A stretch of DNA of 64,000 bases from NCBI RefSeq assembly GCF_004745805.1, contig NZ_SRLQ01000001.1:508110-572109 (forward strand), written 5' to 3'. Made by a program: the position numbers and the translations under genes. The notes under the pieces were generated by a model that worked only from the letters and a program-made list of their open reading frames with translations, was not told the origin of the DNA and made no database searches. Positions 44,311 through 54,913 of the stretch are shown piece after piece. Source of the stretch: Mycolicibacterium sp. CH28. GTDB lineage: Bacteria; Actinomycetota; Actinomycetes; Mycobacteriales; Mycobacteriaceae. Every line of letters starts with the position of its first letter. Within the stretch, counting starts at the first letter, position 1.

Positions 44311-47300
44311 TCACACCGGGGCCGGTACCCGGGCCCGCGCGGCCGTGGCGCGCATCTCCTTGCGCAAGGTGGTGAAGTCGGAGATGGTCTTGGCCGCCAC
44401 TGTCGCAACCGGTCGGGCGCTGCGGCTGGTGGCCTCGGTTTTCGACACCATGATCACGCTGTCGATATAGGGCTGGATCGTGGTGGCGTTCTGCACGGTG
44501 GCCACGATGACCAGTTGGAACCCGAATTTGCGGAATGCCTGCAGCGCCTGCTGCGCGAACTGTGGGTCCGATTTGGAGAATGCTTCGTCGAGCATCAGCT
44601 GGGCGAAAACCGGCTTGTTGTCGCCGCTGTCGGGACTGGCCAGGTTGAAGCTCAACGCGCCGGCCAGGCAGAAGGCCATCAGCTTCTCCTGCTCGCCGCC
44701 GGAGTTGTCGCCGGCGTTGCTGTGCGTGCGGATCAACTCCTCGGTGCGCACGTCCCACTCGGCGCAATCGAAGGTGAACCGGTTGCGCACGTCCAGGGCA
44801 TCCCGGGTCCAGGCCTTGTCCTCGGGGGCAGTGGAGGCCAGCCGGTTACGCAGCTGCAGGATGTCGGCGTATTGGTCCAGGATCGCCTGCTTGTCGCCGA
44901 GCCCCACCTCGGCGATGCGCCGTGAGATGGCCCGCACGATCTCGGTGAGTTCGGCGACCGCGGTCAGGCTGCGCGGGGTGGCGCGCAGAGTCAGCCGGGT
45001 GCCGTTGTTGAACTCGACCGAGCCGAGGCCGGTGTTGACCCGGTCGATCTGCTCAGTGATGCGCCGGGCCTCCTGCTCGGCCACCCGGTGCAGCGTGAGG
45101 ATCGCGTCGGGGGCCTGTTCGGTGACCAGGCGCATCATCCGCTCATAGGCCTCGGGCAGTTCACGTTCGTCGATATGCCGGCACAGCGCCACATAGTCGT
45201 GCACCCGCTCGTCGAACACGTCGCTGTCGTTGGGGATCGCGTCCGGGAAGGCGGTGTCGAACGTATTGAGGATGCGGGCCAGCTCGTCGTAGGAGCGGCG
45301 GCGGCTTTCTCGTAGCTGTTCGCGCTCGCGGCGAATCGCGGTGAACAGCGCGTCGCGGTGCGGTTCGGGACTGAGCGCCTCCAGCGGCATCGGCACGTCG
45401 GCGGCGTAGCGGTTCAGCAGTTCGGTCAGCGGCTCGGAGACGAATGCAGGGTCGAGGCGCTCCTGGAGCTCGAGCAGCTGGGTCCGGCGGCCGTCGAGGT
45501 CGTCGCGGCGGGTCTGGATGGCACCGCGACGCGTCATCAGGGTCTGGATCTGGTCCCAACACTCGTCGGCGCGGGCGGACAGCGCCTCGATATCGGGATT
45601 GTCGGCCAGCAGCAGCTCGTACTGCTCACGCAGTCGGTCGGCGTGTCCGTCGGCGGTGTCGACGTCGATCTGGTTCCACTGCGGGAACTGGTCGCAGATC
45701 GCCTTGCCCGCCGCGGCCCGGTCTCGCCACTGCTGGCGCTGGGCGGCGATATCGTCGGCGGCCCGTCGGGCCTGCTGGTACGCCTCCTCGGCGTTGGCGA
45801 GATCGACCGTCAGCGCGTCGATCTTGGTGGCGACGTCGCCCTGGTAGATGTAGTCGGCCTGTTTGAGCGGACGCCGGTCGTCCTTGATCGCCAGCCGGTC
45901 GGAGTCTTTGTAGAGGCCGGTATCGGTGACGGCACGCCGGAACCGGGAGAACACGTCCGGGGTGTCCACGCAGATGTGGTCGCCGGCCGCGGCGACGACA
46001 TCGGCGGCCTCGGCGGCGCAGGGATGGGTCGGGTCGACGACGAACAACTTGCCGGCCAACGTATTCGACTCAGGCTCGACGGGAGTGGCCCCGACAAATC
46101 CGGCCCGGACGTGATGCAGTTGCAGCCGGCCGCCCATGTTGGTCTCGTTGACGAACCGCAACACCGCCGAATAGTGGGCGTCCGGTACGAGCAGCCGCAG
46201 ACCGACCCCGCGCAGCACCTTCTCCACAGCCACCCGCCAGCGGCCCTGGTCGGGCCGCAGGTCCATCAGTTCGGCGATATAGGGCAGCTCACCGGGATCC
46301 ACTCCGACGGCGGCACAGATATGTTCGCGCATCGTGATCGCGAACTCCGGCAGTGCCGAGCCGACATGCTCGACGCGCTTGAGTTCCTTGGCGGCGTCAT
46401 CGCGCGCGATGCGGGCCGACTTCTGGGCATACTCGGCGTCGGTGGATGCTTCCCGGCCGCGGTCGAGCTTGGCCAGCAGCTCGGTGGCCTGCGTGCTCAG
46501 CTCGTCGCGCAGGTTCCAGAAGTCGTCGGCGGTATCGGGGATGTCGAGGCCCTGCGCGGACAGCAGCGCCTCATAGGCCGCACGGCGACGTGACACCTGC
46601 TCGGCGTGCGCTTCGGCGCCGGCGACCTGCGACTGCAGCGGCCCGAGATTGGCGCTCGATCCGCTGATCTGCGCGTTGAGTGAATCACCTTCGGCCTTAG
46701 CAAGATTCAGCTGGCGGGTGACGTCCTCGTACTCGTTGCCGAGCTGGTCGATGGTGGCGTCGAGCGACTCGATCTGGGGGCGGCACTGTGCGAGTCGAAC
46801 GTGGTCGGTGTAGGCCCGCACCATCGGCTGGTCCACCAGGTCGATGATGCCCAAGTCGGAGGACTCCGAGGCGTAGCGCTGCTGAATCTTCTCGATATCG
46901 CCGAGGATCTTGCGCTTGCGCTGGGCGACGGCCAGCAGCTCGCGGGCCTCCACCAGCGGATCGATCTGTTTGAGCGCGTCAGGCAGCCGGGTCAGGCTGC
47001 TGGGCTCGTCGAGCATGAACTCCCGGACGAACTGTTCCAGTCCGCCAACGCTTTTCAGCGACTTGGCCTTGCCGAGCAGCTGCTGGGCGGCATCGGAGGC
47101 ACGGATGCCGATAGTCGCGTAAAGCTGGGCGAGATACTGGGATTCGACCTTGGTGGTGAACCGCCACTCGTCGTCCTTGAACACGCTGGCATCGAAGCGC
47201 CCAGCTGCCCAGCGGTTGCAGACGTCCTCGATGTCACGATCACCGTCGGCCAGCACGAACCGGCTGGAGGAGTCCGACCGGGATTCGCCGGTCAGCCATT

Positions 47301-47682
47301 TGAGAACCAGGCCGGTGACGGTTCGCCCGGTGTTGCTGGTGTAGGTGACCGCGACCGCCGACCACGCGGTGCCGTCACCGCGCAGGTACATGACCTTGCT
47401 GGCGCCACCGTCGCTGCGCTGCCCCCAGGCGCCGCGGACGTACTTGTCGACGGTGCGCCGGCCCGCGTTTGAGCCGGCCGCCGAGTTGTCGCCGGAGGCG
47501 TTGAAGTTGCGCCGGTTGAACGGCAGGAATCCCAGTGAAATCGCGTCCAGCAGAGAGGATTTACCGCTGCCGGAGGCTCCGGCGATCAATGCGCCGCCGG
47601 CGCTGAACGGGATGGAGTGGTAGCCGTCGAACACACCCCAGTTGATGATCTGTAGGCGGGACAGGTGGAACTGTTCAGACAT
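44311..47682 (-). CDS. jetC: JetC/MksB-like SMC ATPase of a Wadjet-type system
   Basis: A 1123-residue SMC/MukB-like protein. Walker [10 protein letters not shown] is at 35-43, long coiled coils fill about 220-480 and 600-950 around a central hinge-like globular part, and the signature NSGGEQ (about 993) and Walker [10 protein letters not shown] come near the C terminus. In Wadjet (JetABCD; EptABCD in M. smegmatis) the SMC ATPase extrudes DNA loops and recognises small circular DNA. It overlaps jetB by eight bases. The next gene downstream is not jetD. Confidence 0.92.
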   Translation of the reverse strand: MSEQFHLSRLQIINWGVFDGYHSIPFSAGGALIAGASGSGKSSLLDAISLGFLPFNRRNFNASGDNSAAGSNAGRRTVDKYVRGAWGQRSDGGASKVMYLRGDGTAWSAVAVTYTSNTGRTVTGLVLKWLTGESRSDSSSRFVLADGDRDIEDVCNRWAAGRFDASVFKDDEWRFTTKVESQYLAQLYATIGIRASDAAQQLLGKAKSLKSVGGLEQFVREFMLDEPSSLTRLPDALKQIDPLVEARELLAVAQRKRKILGDIEKIQQRYASESSDLGIIDLVDQPMVRAYTDHVRLAQCRPQIESLDATIDQLGNEYEDVTRQLNLAKAEGDSLNAQISGSSANLGPLQSQVAGAEAHAEQVSRRRAAYEALLSAQGLDIPDTADDFWNLRDELSTQATELLAKLDRGREASTDAEYAQKSARIARDDAAKELKRVEHVGSALPEFAITMREHICAAVGVDPGELPYIAELMDLRPDQGRWRVAVEKVLRGVGLRLLVPDAHYSAVLRFVNETNMGGRLQLHHVRAGFVGATPVEPESNTLAGKLFVVDPTHPCAAEAADVVAAAGDHICVDTPDVFSRFRRAVTDTGLYKDSDRLAIKDDRRPLKQADYIYQGDVATKIDALTVDLANAEEAYQQARRAADDIAAQRQQWRDRAAAGKAICDQFPQWNQIDVDTADGHADRLREQYELLLADNPDIEALSARADECWDQIQTLMTRRGAIQTRRDDLDGRRTQLLELQERLDPAFVSEPLTELLNRYAADVPMPLEALSPEPHRDALFTAIRREREQLRESRRRSYDELARILNTFDTAFPDAIPNDSDVFDERVHDYVALCRHIDERELPEAYERMMRLVTEQAPDAILTLHRVAEQEARRITEQIDRVNTGLGSVEFNNGTRLTLRATPRSLTAVAELTEIVRAISRRIAEVGLGDKQAILDQYADILQLRNRLASTAPEDKAWTRDALDVRNRFTFDCAEWDVRTEELIRTHSNAGDNSGGEQEKLMAFCLAGALSFNLASPDSGDNKPVFAQLMLDEAFSKSDPQFAQQALQAFRKFGFQLVIVATVQNATTIQPYIDSVIMVSKTEATSRSARPVATVAAKTISDFTTLRKEMRATAARARVPAPV

Positions 47683-48379
47683 CCAGCACTGCTTTCTTCT
47701 GGTCCGGCTCGTCCACGTCCGCCGTGACGCCGCCGCTGAGCAGCAGTTCGAACTGCTGCTGGAGCTCGCTGATCACCGACGCCGTCATCACGGCGTTGAT
47801 GACCGGGCTCACGGTGTAGCTGTCCTCGTCATCGCGGGTCTTGCGCAGGATCTCCAGTGCGGTGAGCCGGGCGATTGCCCCGTCGATGCGGGCGGTGAAG
47901 GTGACGGTGTCGCGGTCGACGTCGTTGAGCACCCCGGTGAACAGGCCGTGCACCTCGTCACGGCTGATCAGCACGTTCTGGTCCCCGGAAGCGCGCATCA
48001 TCTGAGCCAGCTGCAGCGCCAGGATCGAGTCGTAGGTGCCCAGCGGCTCGCGACGCAAGAGCTTGACGCCCCTTGCCGATTCATAGCGCGCCTGCTCGAC
48101 GAAGGCGACGTCCGCGCCTTCGACGACACGCAGCAGCAGGTCTAGTTCGGACAACCGAACCGACAGTTGCGCACGGTATTCCAGGACCCAGCTGTAGAGG
48201 TCGCGGTCGGCTTCGGCGCTGATGTAGCGGCGGGTCAGCAGCTGCTGCAGTGCCCAGCAGGCCCGGTCGGGTAGCTCGCTGACGTCGCCGTCGAACCGGG
48301 GCCGGCGTTGGTGCGGCGTGCGGGCGGTCTGGTCGACCTGCGGCAGTGAGCTGAAATCGATGTCGGCGTCGGTGCTCAT
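47675..48379 (-). CDS. jetB: JetB/MksE-like protein (DUF4194)
   Basis: A 234-residue protein of the DUF4194 type, the MukE/MksE-like winged-helix partner of the SMC complex. It is recognised mainly by size, the [28 protein letters not shown] region and its position between JetA and JetC. Its ATG is preceded by AGGAGGAG, supplied by a tandem MIRU-like repeat that separates it from jetA. Overlap with jetC suggests coupled translation of the complex. Confidence 0.9.
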   Translation of the reverse strand: MSTDADIDFSSLPQVDQTARTPHQRRPRFDGDVSELPDRACWALQQLLTRRYISAEADRDLYSWVLEYRAQLSVRLSELDLLLRVVEGADVAFVEQARYESARGVKLLRREPLGTYDSILALQLAQMMRASGDQNVLISRDEVHGLFTGVLNDVDRDTVTFTARIDGAIARLTALEILRKTRDDEDSYTVSPVINAVMTASVISELQQQFELLLSGGVTADVDEPDQKKAVLDV

Positions 48380-48435
48380 GCGCCGCTCCTCCTCATCGCT
48401 CGTGCCTCGCTCTGCATCGTCGCCGGCGGGCTCAT
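48376..48435 (-). CDS. MIRU mini-ORF B (19 residues)
   Basis: Encodes [19 protein letters not shown]. Its stop overlaps the jetB ATG (ATGA) and its start overlaps the stop of the upstream copy. It contains AGGAGG eight bases before the jetB start. A coupling function is likely; a peptide function is unknown. Confidence 0.4.
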   Translation of the reverse strand: MSPPATMQSEARAMRRSGA

Positions 48436-48491
48436 GCGCCGCTCCTCCTCATCGCTCGTGCCTCGCTCTGCATCGTCGCCGGCGGGCTCAC
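48380..48491 (-). repeat. Tandem 56-bp MIRU between jetA and jetB
   Basis: Two copies (48380-48435 and 48436-48491) are identical except for the last base, which makes one start ATG and the other GTG. Each unit runs from one start codon to the next and carries an SD (GAGGAGGAG) and a 19-codon frame. The sequence motif (GCGACGATGCAGAGCGAGGC, then GATGAGGAGGAGCGGCGCAT) matches my memory of the MIRU family of mycobacteria. Confidence 0.85.
48432..48491 (-). CDS. MIRU mini-ORF A (19 residues)
   Basis: Same peptide as the downstream copy but with a GTG start, which overlaps the jetA stop as GTGA. Its own stop overlaps the ATG of the next copy. Confidence 0.4.
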   Translation of the reverse strand: MSPPATMQSEARAMRRSGA

Positions 48492-49978
48492 GCGCTTGCT
48501 CCCTGCAGGCTGGAGATCGGTTCGGTGAACATCAGGTGCGGAACCTCCATTTCGCGGTCACGCCCGTCCAGGGACTGGAACCGCACAGTGACTGACCCGG
48601 ATGCGTCGGCGGGGATGGGCTGCTTGAGCGCCCAGGACCACAGCACGATGACGTGGCCCAGGTAGGCCCCTTGCCCGTTGGCTGCCAGCAGGTCCACCGC
48701 GGCGGGCAGCGAGATCGGACCACCGGTGTCGATCGCCGTGTTGATCATCTCCGACATCGCAGGCGCGTCGACCTGGGTGGTCAGCGCGGCGAACGAGGAC
48801 AGGTCGACCTCCCCGCCGGCGACGTGGGCGGGTTTGGGATTGGACAGGTCGTTGATCCGGAAGCTCAGTGCGCCAATGGAACTGATGGAGTGCCGGGCCA
48901 GCGGAAGCTCGATGTCGAGGCGGGAGTCGGTCAGCGAGCTCTTCAACAGGGCGCGGGCGGCACCGATCGCCTCGCTCAGCTGACGGGCCACGCCGCGGCT
49001 CTGCTCCAGGGTGCCGAATGCGGTGAAGCGTTTGACCCGCTGGGCGCAGCGCTGCTGGATACGTTCGACCTCGTCGATCTGGTGACCGACGAGTTCGAAG
49101 AAGCCGGCCATCACCTTGCGCAGCGCCGGGTCCAGTCCGGGCAGCGCCTCGGCGACCGCGGCAACGTCGGCCTCGAACTCGGCGCGCTGGTCCGGATCGT
49201 TGATCATCCGCAGAAAGGCGCGGTGGGAGTCACGGCCCTGGGAGTCCCAGGCGGTCTGGTAGTCGGCGTACATCTGGCGCTGACGGTCTCGGTAGGCCAG
49301 GTTGCTGTCGATCGGCTCGTCGAGGGCGGCAGTGGCCTGTTCGATCATCGTGCCGTACTGGCCGATATCGGTGATCAACCGCTCCATCTGCAGGGCGATG
49401 GCGTGAGCTTCGTCGTACATGTCGGTCATGTCGGTGTCTGCTGGCGTGTAGTCGGCGTCTTCGCCGGCGTCGAGCTTGTCCAGCTCGGCCTGCAGCGCGG
49501 CAATCTCCGCCTCGATGCCGGCACGGACACGGACGGGGTCGTTGCCCACGCGCAGGGCGATCTGTTTGAGACGCGCAGCGATGCCGTTGATGGAGCCGCC
49601 GGTGGCGATGGTGTCCTGGCGGCGCATGCCGCGCAGGAAGTCCAGGGCGCGGCGGGCGTCCTGGGTCAGATAGCACAGGTTGCGTTCGACGCCGGTGCGC
49701 TGGTCGGCCACCCGATGCAGCCAGCCCTGGCTGGCCCAGGTCTTGATCAGGCCCAGGCCGGACTGTTCGCCGCCGGGGCGGCCCAGCTCGTCGAGGTCAC
49801 GCTCCAGGCGCACCACCAGCTCGGTCTCGGGAACCACGCCGCCGCTGAGATGGCGCTCCATCAGCGTGGCGTAGACGCCGAGGTTGAGGGTGGCCAGCAG
49901 CCGGATCGTGGGGGAGCCCTGGATGTCGCGGTTGACGTCGAGAAGGTCGGCGACCGACATGGTCGTGTCGTCGTCCAC
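48488..49978 (-). CDS. jetA: JetA/MksF-like kleisin (DUF3375)
   Basis: A 496-residue DUF3375 protein, the kleisin-like subunit that bridges the SMC heads in Wadjet/MksBEF complexes. It has an N-terminal helical/winged part (LLDVNRDIQGSPTIRLLATLNLGVYATLMERHL), long central helices and a C-terminal domain. GTG 49978 has GAGGAGGAGAT upstream; ATG 49960 (MSVADLL) is an alternative. It is first in the jetA-jetB-jetC operon. Confidence 0.9.
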   Translation of the reverse strand: MDDDTTMSVADLLDVNRDIQGSPTIRLLATLNLGVYATLMERHLSGGVVPETELVVRLERDLDELGRPGGEQSGLGLIKTWASQGWLHRVADQRTGVERNLCYLTQDARRALDFLRGMRRQDTIATGGSINGIAARLKQIALRVGNDPVRVRAGIEAEIAALQAELDKLDAGEDADYTPADTDMTDMYDEAHAIALQMERLITDIGQYGTMIEQATAALDEPIDSNLAYRDRQRQMYADYQTAWDSQGRDSHRAFLRMINDPDQRAEFEADVAAVAEALPGLDPALRKVMAGFFELVGHQIDEVERIQQRCAQRVKRFTAFGTLEQSRGVARQLSEAIGAARALLKSSLTDSRLDIELPLARHSISSIGALSFRINDLSNPKPAHVAGGEVDLSSFAALTTQVDAPAMSEMINTAIDTGGPISLPAAVDLLAANGQGAYLGHVIVLWSWALKQPIPADASGSVTVRFQSLDGRDREMEVPHLMFTEPISSLQGASA

Positions 49979-50096
49979 CCGATCTCCTCCTCGATGTAGT
50001 TGGCCGGACGGTCCAAGATAGGCCACCGCGGCGACATTGCACGGCCCGCGTGGGCGGGTGTCGGGGTGCCGTCTGGACGGGTTGGTCACACCGGTC

Positions 50097-52976
50097 TCAG
50101 GAGGCTGCCTGCGCCTCGTTGGTCACAGCCTTGAGCGGCACTGCAGCGGCCGGCCGGCGCCGCACGATCTGTGGCCACCAGAACCATGGGCCCAGCAGTG
50201 CGGCGATCGCCGGCGTCATGAATGCCCGCACCACCAGGGTGTCGAACAGGAGGCCGAGTCCGATCGTCGTCCCAATTTGAGCGACCACCACCATGGCACT
50301 GACCGACATCGAGATCATGGTGAATGCGAACACCAGGCCGGCGGCCGTCACCACCGAGCCACTGCCGCCCATCGCGCGGATGATGCCGGTGTTGATCCCG
50401 GCCGGTAGCTCCTCTTTCATCCGTGCCACCAGCAGCAGGTTGTAGTCGGCACCCACCGCCAACAAGATGATGACCGCCATCGCCATCACCATGAACTGCA
50501 ACTCCATACCCAGGATGTGCTGCCAGAGCAGCACCGACAGCCCGAACGACGCCCCCAGCGACAGCACCACCGTGCCGACGATCACCGCCGCCGCGACGAT
50601 GGCACGCGTGATGATGAGCATGATGATGAAGATCAGCGACAACGCGGCTATGCCGGCGATCATCAGGTCGTACTTGTTGCCTTGCTCCATGTCTTTGAAA
50701 GCCGATGCGGTGCCGCCCAGATAGACCTTCGAGCCTTCCAACGGCGTGCCCTTGATGGCTTCGAAGACGGCGTTCTTGATCGCGTCGATGCGCTTGATGC
50801 CGTCGGCCGACAGCGGGTCCTCTTCGTGAGAGATGATGAACCGGATCGCGTGGCCGTTGGGGGAGATGAAATTCTTTATGCCGCGCTTGAATTCGTCGTT
50901 GTCGAAGATCTCCGGCGGCAAATAGAACGTGTCATCGTTGAGTGAGTCATTGAATGCCGCGCCCATCGCCGCTTGGTTCTGGCTCATCGCGGCCTGCTGA
51001 TCCTGCATACCGGCCTGGCTGGCCTGCATGGTCAGCATCATGATGCGCATCCGCTTCATCGACTCGATCGTCGGATGCATCAGCGAAACCATCTGCGGCA
51101 TAAGGGCATCCAGGCGATGCATGTCAGGCAGCAGTTGCTGGATGTCGTCGACCATGGTGTCGACCCCGTCCAGCGTGTCGAACACCGATCGCATCGACCA
51201 GCACAACGGGATGGTGAAGCAATGCGGTTCCCAGTACAGGTAGCTGCGGATCGGGCGGAAGAAGTCGTCGAAATCGGAGATGTGATTGCGCAAGTCGGCG
51301 ATGTCGAGAGCCATCTCGTCGGTCTTGGTCACCATGTCGTGCATGGTCCCGCTCATCCGCTCCATCAACGAGATCATCTGCGTCATCGTGTTGATGGTGT
51401 CCTGCATCTGCTGACCCTGAACCAGCATGTCGGCCATGCGGTCTTGCAGATAGGAGCGGTTCATCGTCTGGTTCGTGCCGCTCATGCTGAGCTGAGCCGG
51501 GATCGTGCTGTACTTCAGCGGCTTCCCCGCAGGCCGGGTGATCGACTGGACCCTGCCGATGCCGGGAACTTTGGCAATGGCCTTGCTGATCCGCTCGATC
51601 ACCAGGAAGTCTGCTGAGTTGCGCACGTCGTGGTCGGTCTCGACGAGCAGCATCTCGGGGTTCATCCGGGCGATCGGAAAGTGCCGCTCGGCCGCCGCGA
51701 ATCCCTCGTTGGCCGGCAGATCGGCGGGCAGGTACTTGCGATCGTTGTAGTTCGGCTGGTATCCCGGCAGCGTGATCAGCCCGATCAGGGCGATCATGAT
51801 CGTTGCGAACAGAATGCCCGCCGGCCAGCGCACCACGGCAGCGCCCAGCCGCCGCCAGAACCGAATCCGCATGGCCCGCTTGGGCTCCAACAAGCCGAAG
51901 CGGCTGGCAACCGTGATGATCGCGGGGCCGAGTGTCAACGCCGAGACCACCGCGACCACCATGCCGACGGCGAGCGGGACGCCCAGCGACTGGAAATAGG
52001 GCAACCGGGTGAAGGACAGGCAGAAGGTCGCGCCCGCGATCGTCATGCCGGAGCCGAGCACGACATGGGCCGTGCCGTGATACATCGTGTAGTAGGCCGA
52101 TTCCCGATCCTCGCCGACCGATCGGGCCTCCTGATATCGCCCGATCAGGAAGATCGCGTAGTCGGTGGTAGCGGCGATCGCGAGAGTCACCAGCAGCTGG
52201 GTCGCGAACGGCGAGAGACCGATCAGGTTGTGATAACCCAGGAACGCCACCGCGCCGCGGGTCACCGACAGACCCAGGATCAGCATGACGATCACCAGCA
52301 CGACCGTGAGTAGCGAGCGGTAGAAGAACAGCAACATCACGATGATCACGGCGATGGTGGTGAACTCGATGATCTTGATGCTCTTGTCGCCCGCGTGCTG
52401 CTGATCGGCCTGCAGGGCGGGACCGCCGGTGACGAAAACCTTGACGCCCGGCGGCGGGGACAAGCCCTTGACGATCTTCTGAACCGCTTCGACCGAATCG
52501 TTGCCGAGCGTCTCGCCCATGTTCCCGGCGAGGGCCACCTGCACGTAGACGGCCTTCTCATCGCTGCTCAGCGCGCCCGCTTCGGTCAGCGGATCGCCCC
52601 AGAAGTCCTGGATGTGCTGGACGTGCGTGGTGTCGGCCCGGAGCTTGGCGACCATCTCGTTGTAGAAGTGGTGGGCGTCGTCGCCGAGGGGTTTGTCGCC
52701 CTCCAGCACGATCATGGCCGAACTGTCGGAATCGGATTCTTCGAACACTTTGCCCGAGCGCATCATGGCAATCACCGACGGGGCGTCCTTGGGGGACATC
52801 GATACCGCCCGCATCCTGCCGACTTCGTCCAGCTGCGGCACGACCGTGTTCAGGATGAGGATGAGGCCGATCCAGCCGAGGATGATCGGCACGGCCAAGC
52901 GGCGGATCCACTTGGCCAGGCCGGACCTGTGCTCCCGCGCGGCGGGGACCACGCGTTCTTGGGTAGGGGTGCTCAC
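50097..52976 (-). CDS. MmpL-family RND transporter
   Basis: A 959-residue RND-superfamily protein with twelve transmembrane helices in the two-times-six plan. A large periplasmic loop follows helix 1, and a second, Met-rich helical loop (about residues 500-680) follows helix 7. The proton-relay Asp-Tyr pairs are in [17 protein letters not shown] and [17 protein letters not shown]. It resembles the MmpL4/5 group that exports lipids or siderophores. No mmpS gene is adjacent. The start is GTG 52976 (MSTPTQERV) with GGGGAGGA upstream, or TTG 52985. Confidence 0.92.
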   Translation of the reverse strand: MSTPTQERVVPAAREHRSGLAKWIRRLAVPIILGWIGLILILNTVVPQLDEVGRMRAVSMSPKDAPSVIAMMRSGKVFEESDSDSSAMIVLEGDKPLGDDAHHFYNEMVAKLRADTTHVQHIQDFWGDPLTEAGALSSDEKAVYVQVALAGNMGETLGNDSVEAVQKIVKGLSPPPGVKVFVTGGPALQADQQHAGDKSIKIIEFTTIAVIIVMLLFFYRSLLTVVLVIVMLILGLSVTRGAVAFLGYHNLIGLSPFATQLLVTLAIAATTDYAIFLIGRYQEARSVGEDRESAYYTMYHGTAHVVLGSGMTIAGATFCLSFTRLPYFQSLGVPLAVGMVVAVVSALTLGPAIITVASRFGLLEPKRAMRIRFWRRLGAAVVRWPAGILFATIMIALIGLITLPGYQPNYNDRKYLPADLPANEGFAAAERHFPIARMNPEMLLVETDHDVRNSADFLVIERISKAIAKVPGIGRVQSITRPAGKPLKYSTIPAQLSMSGTNQTMNRSYLQDRMADMLVQGQQMQDTINTMTQMISLMERMSGTMHDMVTKTDEMALDIADLRNHISDFDDFFRPIRSYLYWEPHCFTIPLCWSMRSVFDTLDGVDTMVDDIQQLLPDMHRLDALMPQMVSLMHPTIESMKRMRIMMLTMQASQAGMQDQQAAMSQNQAAMGAAFNDSLNDDTFYLPPEIFDNDEFKRGIKNFISPNGHAIRFIISHEEDPLSADGIKRIDAIKNAVFEAIKGTPLEGSKVYLGGTASAFKDMEQGNKYDLMIAGIAALSLIFIIMLIITRAIVAAAVIVGTVVLSLGASFGLSVLLWQHILGMELQFMVMAMAVIILLAVGADYNLLLVARMKEELPAGINTGIIRAMGGSGSVVTAAGLVFAFTMISMSVSAMVVVAQIGTTIGLGLLFDTLVVRAFMTPAIAALLGPWFWWPQIVRRRPAAAVPLKAVTNEAQAAS

Positions 52977-53062
52977 TGCGCCCAAGTCCTCCCCGTCGTG
53001 GCAATTTACTTAGACAGTGATACCAGACGCCGGGGTGTCAGTGTGAGGTCGGTAACGTCGAT

Positions 53063-54913
53063 CTACCCGGTGTTGGTGCCGCCTTCGGCGATGCGGCGGA
53101 CCGCGTTGAGGAAGGTGTCGATCTCGTCGTAGGTGTTGTAGAAGGCGAATGAGGGGCGGACAGTGGTTTCGACTCCCATTCTGCGCAGGATCGGTTGGGC
53201 GCAGTGGTGTCCGGCGCGTACGGCGATACCTTCGGTGTTGAGGGCCTTGCCGACTTCGAGTGGCTCGTGGCCGGCTAGGACGAAGGACAGCACGCTGGCT
53301 TTGTGTTCGGCGGTGCCGATCAGTCGTACGCCGGGGATGGCGGCCAGCCGGGGTGTGGCGTATTCGAGTAGGGCGTGTTCGTAGGCGGCGATGCGGTCGA
53401 TGCCGATTTTCTCGACGTAGCGCAGGGCTTCGCCGAGTCCGACGGCATCAGCGATGTTGCCGGTGCCGGCTTCGAACTTGTTGGGCAGGCCCTGATAGAT
53501 GGCGCGTTCGATGGTGACGTCGGCGATCATGTTGCCCCCGCCCTGCCATGGCGGGGTTTCGGCCAGTGCTTCTTCGGTGCCGTAGAGCACCCCGACGCCG
53601 GTGGGGCCGAAGATCTTGTGACCGGAGAACACCAGGAAGTCCGCACCGGTCGCGGTGACGTCGATCGGGATGTGTGGGACTGATTGGGCGGCGTCGATGA
53701 GGACCCGGGCACCGTAGCGGTGGCCGAGTTCGACGATCTTGTCGACCGGGGTGACCGTGCCCAGGGCGTTGGAGACCTGGGTGGCTGCCACCAGTTTGGT
53801 GCGCGGCCCGAGCAGGTCTTCGAACTCGGCCAGCAGCAGGTTGCCGGCGTCATCGACGGGAGCGACTTTGAGGACGGCGCCGGTCTTCTGCGAGATCATT
53901 TGCCAGGGAACGATATTGGCGTGGTGTTCGAGGTGGGTTATGACGATCTCGTCACCAGGCTTGAGGTGTTTACCACCCCAGGCGTTGGCCACCAGGTTGA
54001 TGGCTTCGGTGGTGCCGCGCACGAAGATGATCTGTTCGGATTTCGGTGCTCCGATGAAGCGCCGCACCGTATCGCGGGCTTGTTCGTAGGCGTCGGTGGC
54101 CCGTGCCGCCAACTCGTGGGCTGCGCGGTGGATGTTGGAGTTCTCGTGGGCGTAGAAATAGGAGAGTCGGTCGATGACCGCTTGCGGTTTCTGGGTGGTG
54201 GCGGCGTTGTCGAACCAGATCAACGGTTTGCCGTTGACCGTCTCGGCCAGGATCGGGAAATCCGCGCGGATCGCGTGGACGTCGAAGACCTCATGGCGGT
54301 CCGGAACCTGTGGCACCGGCTCAGTCAGCCCGGGCACCCCCGAGGTGAAGTAGTAATTCGCCTCGTCACCGGCGGGAGTAAGCGTGCCTAGCGAGATGTC
54401 GGGGATGACCGGGATGTCGACCGGCCACCCCGGCACCGAACCACGCGGCGCCACCGGTGCACTCGGTATCCCGCCGGCCAGCACGCCGGGAATCGTGGGC
54501 ACGATCCCGGCAGGCACGGAGAACTCCTGGAAGTGCGGCGGGGTGAAGACATCGACCACGCCCGCACCGGCGCGTCCGGCGGACCCAGCGGTGCTCACGT
54601 CCGGGGCGTTGCCCCGCGGTGCCGCTGGTACTGCCTGCGGTGGAACCGGCTCGGGCCCAGGGGAACTCGGTGTCGGCAGGCTCACAGCCGGTGGGCTCAG
54701 CGGTGCGCCCCCCGCGGCGACCGCACTGTGGGAGGCTGCCGGGGTGGTGTCGGGGACACTGCCGCGCGGTGCCGGGGGTACCGTCTGCGGCGGGGTGTCG
54801 TTTCCGGGTCGGATGCTGGCCGCGAAGACCTGATTCGCCAGTGCGGCCAGTTCGGCCTCGCTGATCGGGAGTTCGCTCTCGGCGGCTACCGACCGATACT
54901 CACTTGTACTCAT
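53063..54913 (-). CDS. Cysteine desulfurase, cargo of family 2A encapsulin
   Basis: A 616-residue SufS-like enzyme with a long extra N terminus. Residues 1-205 are Pro/Ala/Gly-rich and probably disordered, with three copies of an APRGxxP motif (48-55, 98-105, 155-162); such extensions target the enzyme into the encapsulin. The catalytic part has the PLP Lys433 in FSGHKIFGPTG and Cys571 in RAGHHCAQP. It takes sulfur from cysteine to give alanine and an enzyme persulfide. The ATG at 54913 lies within the end of the encapsulin gene (14-base overlap). Confidence 0.92.
   Translation of the reverse strand: MSTSEYRSVAAESELPISEAELAALANQVFAASIRPGNDTPPQTVPPAPRGSVPDTTPAASHSAVAAGGAPLSPPAVSLPTPSSPGPEPVPPQAVPAAPRGNAPDVSTAGSAGRAGAGVVDVFTPPHFQEFSVPAGIVPTIPGVLAGGIPSAPVAPRGSVPGWPVDIPVIPDISLGTLTPAGDEANYYFTSGVPGLTEPVPQVPDRHEVFDVHAIRADFPILAETVNGKPLIWFDNAATTQKPQAVIDRLSYFYAHENSNIHRAAHELAARATDAYEQARDTVRRFIGAPKSEQIIFVRGTTEAINLVANAWGGKHLKPGDEIVITHLEHHANIVPWQMISQKTGAVLKVAPVDDAGNLLLAEFEDLLGPRTKLVAATQVSNALGTVTPVDKIVELGHRYGARVLIDAAQSVPHIPIDVTATGADFLVFSGHKIFGPTGVGVLYGTEEALAETPPWQGGGNMIADVTIERAIYQGLPNKFEAGTGNIADAVGLGEALRYVEKIGIDRIAAYEHALLEYATPRLAAIPGVRLIGTAEHKASVLSFVLAGHEPLEVGKALNTEGIAVRAGHHCAQPILRRMGVETTVRPSFAFYNTYDEIDTFLNAVRRIAEGGTNTG

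Noticed and set aside
48360..48500. CRISPR array considered for the tandem 56-bp repeat
   Set aside because: The units are directly adjacent with no spacers, are only two in number and carry overlapping ORFs, as in a MIRU.
48653..49999. 448-codon plus-strand frame opposite jetA
   Set aside because: Antisense to a conserved operon gene, low complexity, no ribosome-binding site or homology.
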